Source: JBBIQS01 sp037442205
GTDB lineage: Bacteria; Myxococcota; Myxococcia; Myxococcales; UBA5297
Assembly (NCBI GenBank): GCA_037442205.1
Contig: JBBIQS010000040.1
Span: 1-64,000, forward strand
Direction of reading: 5' to 3'
DNA: 64,000 nt
The notes beneath the pieces were generated by a model. That model was not told the origin of the DNA. It saw only the letters and a program-made list of their open reading frames with translations, and made no database searches. How positions within the stretch are numbered: the stretch's first letter is position 1; every line of letters starts with the position of its first letter. Made by a program: the position numbers and the translations under genes. Shown in pieces: positions 61,739 through 64,000 of the stretch.

Positions 61739-62503
61739 TCAGTAGGAGAAGCGGTCCTCGAGCTCCAGCACCCGACCGCCGATCTTGAGCTGGTTGAGCT
61801 CCTTCTTGAGCTGCGGGACGAACGCCGGCTTGAGGTGGTAGAGCAGCACCTCGATGTCCCGCGGCCGGTTGAGCTTCTCCAGCTCGGCCTTGAGGGTGTT
61901 GGGGGTCAGGTGGCCGCTGATGTCCGCCAGCCCCTGCAGCATGTTGGGGAAGCTGGTCTCCATCAGCACCGCCTTGAGGTTCTTGGCGGCGTTGAAGGCG
62001 GTCCACAGCTCGTCGGTGGGGCCGGTATCGCCGCTCATCCCCAGCGAGCACTTGCCGTCGCTGACCACGAAGCCGCAGCTGTCCACCGGGTGGCTGACCG
62101 GGATCGGCAGGATTTTGTAGCGGCCCACCTGGAAGCGCTTCCCCGGGGTGAAGGGCTCGATCCGCAGCACCGGGTTGTTGCGGGTGGGGATCTTGGTGAA
62201 GTCCGGCCACAGCTCGTTGTTGAAGACGCTCTTGCGCAGGGTACGGGCGCAGACCTCGGAGGCGTGGACCACCAGCGGCTTCTCCCGCCGGCCGACCAGC
62301 AGATCGACCATCAGCGGCAGGTCCTTGACGTGGTCGAGGTGGCTGTGGGTGAGCAGGATGTGGTCGACCTGCATCAGCTCGTCGAGCGAGAGCGTGCCGG
62401 TCAGGGCGCCGGCGTCGAGCGCCAGCACGCCGTCCACCAGGAAGCTCGTCGTCCGATGATTGGGCAGCTCACCTCCGTGGCAGCCCAGTACCCGAAGCTT
62501 CAA
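61739..62503 (-). CDS. Class II 3',5'-cyclic-nucleotide phosphodiesterase-like MBL-fold hydrolase
   Basis: 254 aa metallo-beta-lactamase fold. Metal ligands in LTHSHLDHVKDLP (HxHxDH near residues 52-57), PVSHPVDSCGF, and MSGDTGPTDELW near 155. The opening MKLRVLGCHGGELPNHRTTSF and the SFPNMLQGLADISGHLT block match the cyclic-nucleotide phosphodiesterase class II group. It probably hydrolyses cAMP. Two upstream genes, a Crp-like sensor and a class III cyclase, support a cAMP circuit. 72 nt after the sensor gene. Confidence 0.85.
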   Translation of the reverse strand: MKLRVLGCHGGELPNHRTTSFLVDGVLALDAGALTGTLSLDELMQVDHILLTHSHLDHVKDLPLMVDLLVGRREKPLVVHASEVCARTLRKSVFNNELWPDFTKIPTRNNPVLRIEPFTPGKRFQVGRYKILPIPVSHPVDSCGFVVSDGKCSLGMSGDTGPTDELWTAFNAAKNLKAVLMETSFPNMLQGLADISGHLTPNTLKAELEKLNRPRDIEVLLYHLKPAFVPQLKKELNQLKIGGRVLELEDRFSY

Positions 62504-62533
62504 TGCGGCACCCTCTTGGCCCTGCGACCTCTC

Positions 62534-62550
62534 CCCTCGCCTGGCGAGGG
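62534..62550. other. Short hairpin between sensor and phosphodiesterase genes
   Basis: CCCTCGC (62534-62540) and GCGAGGG (62544-62550), perfect 7-bp stem with a 3-nt loop, in the 71-nt spacer. No T tract on the coding strand; it may only affect RNA processing. Confidence 0.3.
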
Positions 62551-62574
62551 ACCTGGCCGCCCGGCCGAGACCCT

Positions 62575-63222
62575 CTACAGATCGCCAAACTTCTCCTTCA
62601 TCTCCAGGAATTCCAGGTACTCGCGCAGCTTCTTGGGATCGGGAACCAGCGCGCCCTCGGCCTGCATGACGATCAGGCCGGACTTGGCCAGCCGCTCCAG
62701 CACCCCGTCGAGCTGCTCCTTCTTGATGCCCAGCGCCGCAGGCATGGTCGGCAGGGTCAGCTCGATCTTGACCCCGCCCGCCCCCTGCTTGCCCCGCGTC
62801 TCGGCGGCGTGCGCCAGGAAGTGCACCACCCGGCTGCCGGCGTCACGCAGCAGCAAGTTCTCGATCTGCGCGTCGGCCTCCTGCAGCCGGTCGGCGAGCT
62901 TCTTGATCATCCGGATGGCGATCTCGGCGTTGCCGCGGACCATCGCCTCGAAGGTCTTGGGGTCGATCACCAGCAGCCGCGCCGGCACCGCGACGGTGGC
63001 GGTGGCGGTGCGCGGCTTGTTGGAGATGATCGCCATCTCGCCGAAGAACTCGCCGGGCCCGAGCGTGGCCAGCACCTTCTCCACGTCGCGGACCTTCTTG
63101 GAGATCGCCACCTGGCCCGACTGGATGACGTACATCTCCTTGCCGCTGTCTCCCTCGCGGAACAGCACCGTCCCGACAGGGAACTCGCGCCCGAACTTGT
63201 TGAAAAGCTGGTCCTCGGCCAT
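62575..63222 (-). CDS. Crp/Fnr-like cyclic-nucleotide-binding regulator
   Basis: 215 aa. N-terminal cyclic-nucleotide-binding domain with GTVLFREGDSGKEMYVIQSG and the phosphate-binding cassette GEFFGEMAIISNKPRTATATV (PBC residues near 58-78; Gly-Glu and Arg present). A long helix (MIKKLADRLQEADAQIENLL) follows, then a winged-helix-like segment LTMPAALGIKKEQLDGVLERLAKSGLI-type (read in two parts near 155-185). The recognition helix is less basic than in Crp. Regulates transcription or acts as a sensor in response to cAMP. Between the cyclase and phosphodiesterase genes. Confidence 0.87.
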   Translation of the reverse strand: MAEDQLFNKFGREFPVGTVLFREGDSGKEMYVIQSGQVAISKKVRDVEKVLATLGPGEFFGEMAIISNKPRTATATVAVPARLLVIDPKTFEAMVRGNAEIAIRMIKKLADRLQEADAQIENLLLRDAGSRVVHFLAHAAETRGKQGAGGVKIELTLPTMPAALGIKKEQLDGVLERLAKSGLIVMQAEGALVPDPKKLREYLEFLEMKEKFGDL

Positions 63223-63281
63223 CTCAGATCACCCTTCCCGTCGGTGTTAACAGACGACCTGGGGGGCGTCAATTAACTGGG

Positions 63282-64000
63282 CTACTTGTGTTTCATTTCG
63301 TAGACGCCGTCCCAGCCCTCGGCGGGAGGATGGGCGCGCTTCTCGGCGATGTCCTCCAGGTAGTGCCCGCTGGGCCCGTCGCCCGGCCAGAGGGCCTCCA
63401 CCGACTTGAAGCAGCGCTCGGCGCCGTCCCAGTCGCGGGCGCGGTAGGCGACCAGCCCCTGCTCGAACTGGGCGATGCCCTGCGCCTCCTGGCCCTGGGC
63501 GGCTCCCATCCCGCGCAGCTCGTAAATCCCCACCGGCTTCTTCTTGCCCTTGACCCGCACGCTGCCCAGCTCGCGGGCCACCACCTTGCCCTTGACCAGG
63601 GCGAAGGTGAACTCGCTGATGATGATGTGGGTGCCGTACTCCTTGTTGGTCCCCTCGAGGCGGCTGCCCAGGTTCACGTTGTCGCCCATGACCGTGTAGT
63701 CGAAGCGCATGTCCGAGCCCATGTTGCCCACCGCCATGTGGCCGGAGTTGATGCCGATGCCGATGTCGATGATCGGCCGGCCCTGGGCGGCCCAGCGCTT
63801 GGACAGCTCGGCCAGCTGCTGGAGCATCTCGACCGCCGCGGCGCAGGCGCGCAGGGCGTGGTCCTCCTGGGTCAGCGGCGCGCCCCAGATCGCCATGATC
63901 GCATCGCCCATGTACTTGTCGAGCGTGCCCTCATGCTTGAAGACCAGGTCGGTCATCGGGGTCAGGTATTCGTTGAGGGTGCGGACCAGCTCCTCGGGAG
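63282..64000 (-). CDS. Class III adenylate/guanylate cyclase (5' part outside window)
   Basis: The last ~239 codons are present and the frame runs off the right edge, so the N-terminal sensor is unseen. Catalytic domain segments: LDKYMGDAIMAIWGAP (metal Asp), IDIGIGINSGHMAVGNMGSDMRFDYTVMGDNVNLGSRLEG (in parts), and the C-terminal ELGSVRVKGKKKPVGIYEL strand. The GDAIMA and NLGSRLE sites are those of active class III cyclases. A ~55-residue TPR-like tail (AQFEQGLVAYRARDWDGAERC) follows. It makes cAMP (or cGMP) for the adjoining Crp-like sensor. Confidence 0.92.
   Translation of the reverse strand, partial: PEELVRTLNEYLTPMTDLVFKHEGTLDKYMGDAIMAIWGAPLTQEDHALRACAAAVEMLQQLAELSKRWAAQGRPIIDIGIGINSGHMAVGNMGSDMRFDYTVMGDNVNLGSRLEGTNKEYGTHIIISEFTFALVKGKVVARELGSVRVKGKKKPVGIYELRGMGAAQGQEAQGIAQFEQGLVAYRARDWDGAERCFKSVEALWPGDGPSGHYLEDIAEKRAHPPAEGWDGVYEMKHK

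Overview
The window is very GC-rich, gene-dense DNA (about 60 genes, short spacers, many 1-14 nt overlaps, GTG and TTG starts). The gene content (FHA and PilZ proteins, a Tad/Cpa pilus locus, a chemosensory cluster with a HEAT-repeat protein, many lipoproteins with PKD, Cys-rich or carboxypeptidase-regulatory-like modules, an ECF sigma factor with a caspase) points to a Myxococcota/deltaproteobacterium-like Gram-negative. The 2-hydroxyacyl-CoA-dehydratase-like and ferredoxin-dependent enzymes suggest at least facultatively anaerobic metabolism. This placement is inferred from gene content; there is no rRNA, tRNA, CRISPR array, insertion sequence or phage signal to anchor it.

Layout. 1-4368 (minus): the 5' part of a DUF6600 lipoprotein, then a three-gene 2-hydroxyacyl-CoA dehydratase/benzoyl-CoA reductase-like set (activase plus two subunits). 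4688-8251 (plus): an uncharacterised P-loop protein, a 2[4Fe-4S] ferredoxin and the alpha, beta and gamma subunits of a 2-oxoacid:ferredoxin oxidoreductase, closed by a strong terminator. Oxidoreductase, ferredoxin and ATP-driven activase/dehydratase could form one low-potential electron pathway. 8313-19907: mostly single genes (GIN-domain lipoprotein, polysaccharide deacetylase, SDR, M23 peptidase, cytochrome c, panD, acetate CoA-transferase family enzyme, DUF6209-like protein). 19987-29048 (minus): chemosensory cluster cheY-cheA-cheW-cheW-HEAT-cheR-cheB-cheY without a receptor. 29267-32386: secreted protein, PilZ protein, PfkB kinase and mtnP. 32641-39455 (minus): ECF sigma factor, zinc-finger-like anti-sigma factor, caspase-family lipoprotein with a beta-barrel-like tail, Cys-rich lipoprotein, PKD/propeller lipoprotein. 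39655-48987 (minus): a nine-gene arginine operon argR-argG-(P-loop protein)-argC-argD-argF'-argB-argE'-argH. 49160-58563 (minus): a Tad/Cpa locus rich in FHA domains. 58700-64000 (minus): alpha/beta hydrolase, folC, a CxxCxxCC protein and a cAMP-type module (cyclase, Crp-like sensor, class II phosphodiesterase).

Most notable are the arginine operon, whose transcarbamylase is of the N-acyl-ornithine type (acyl-citrulline route) and which carries a P-loop protein where an acyltransferase might be expected; the ECF/anti-sigma/caspase/lipoprotein operon; and the low-potential redox island at the left. Two genes (10569-11143 and 23065-25091) each look broken by one missing G. These may be assembly errors rather than true pseudogenes.
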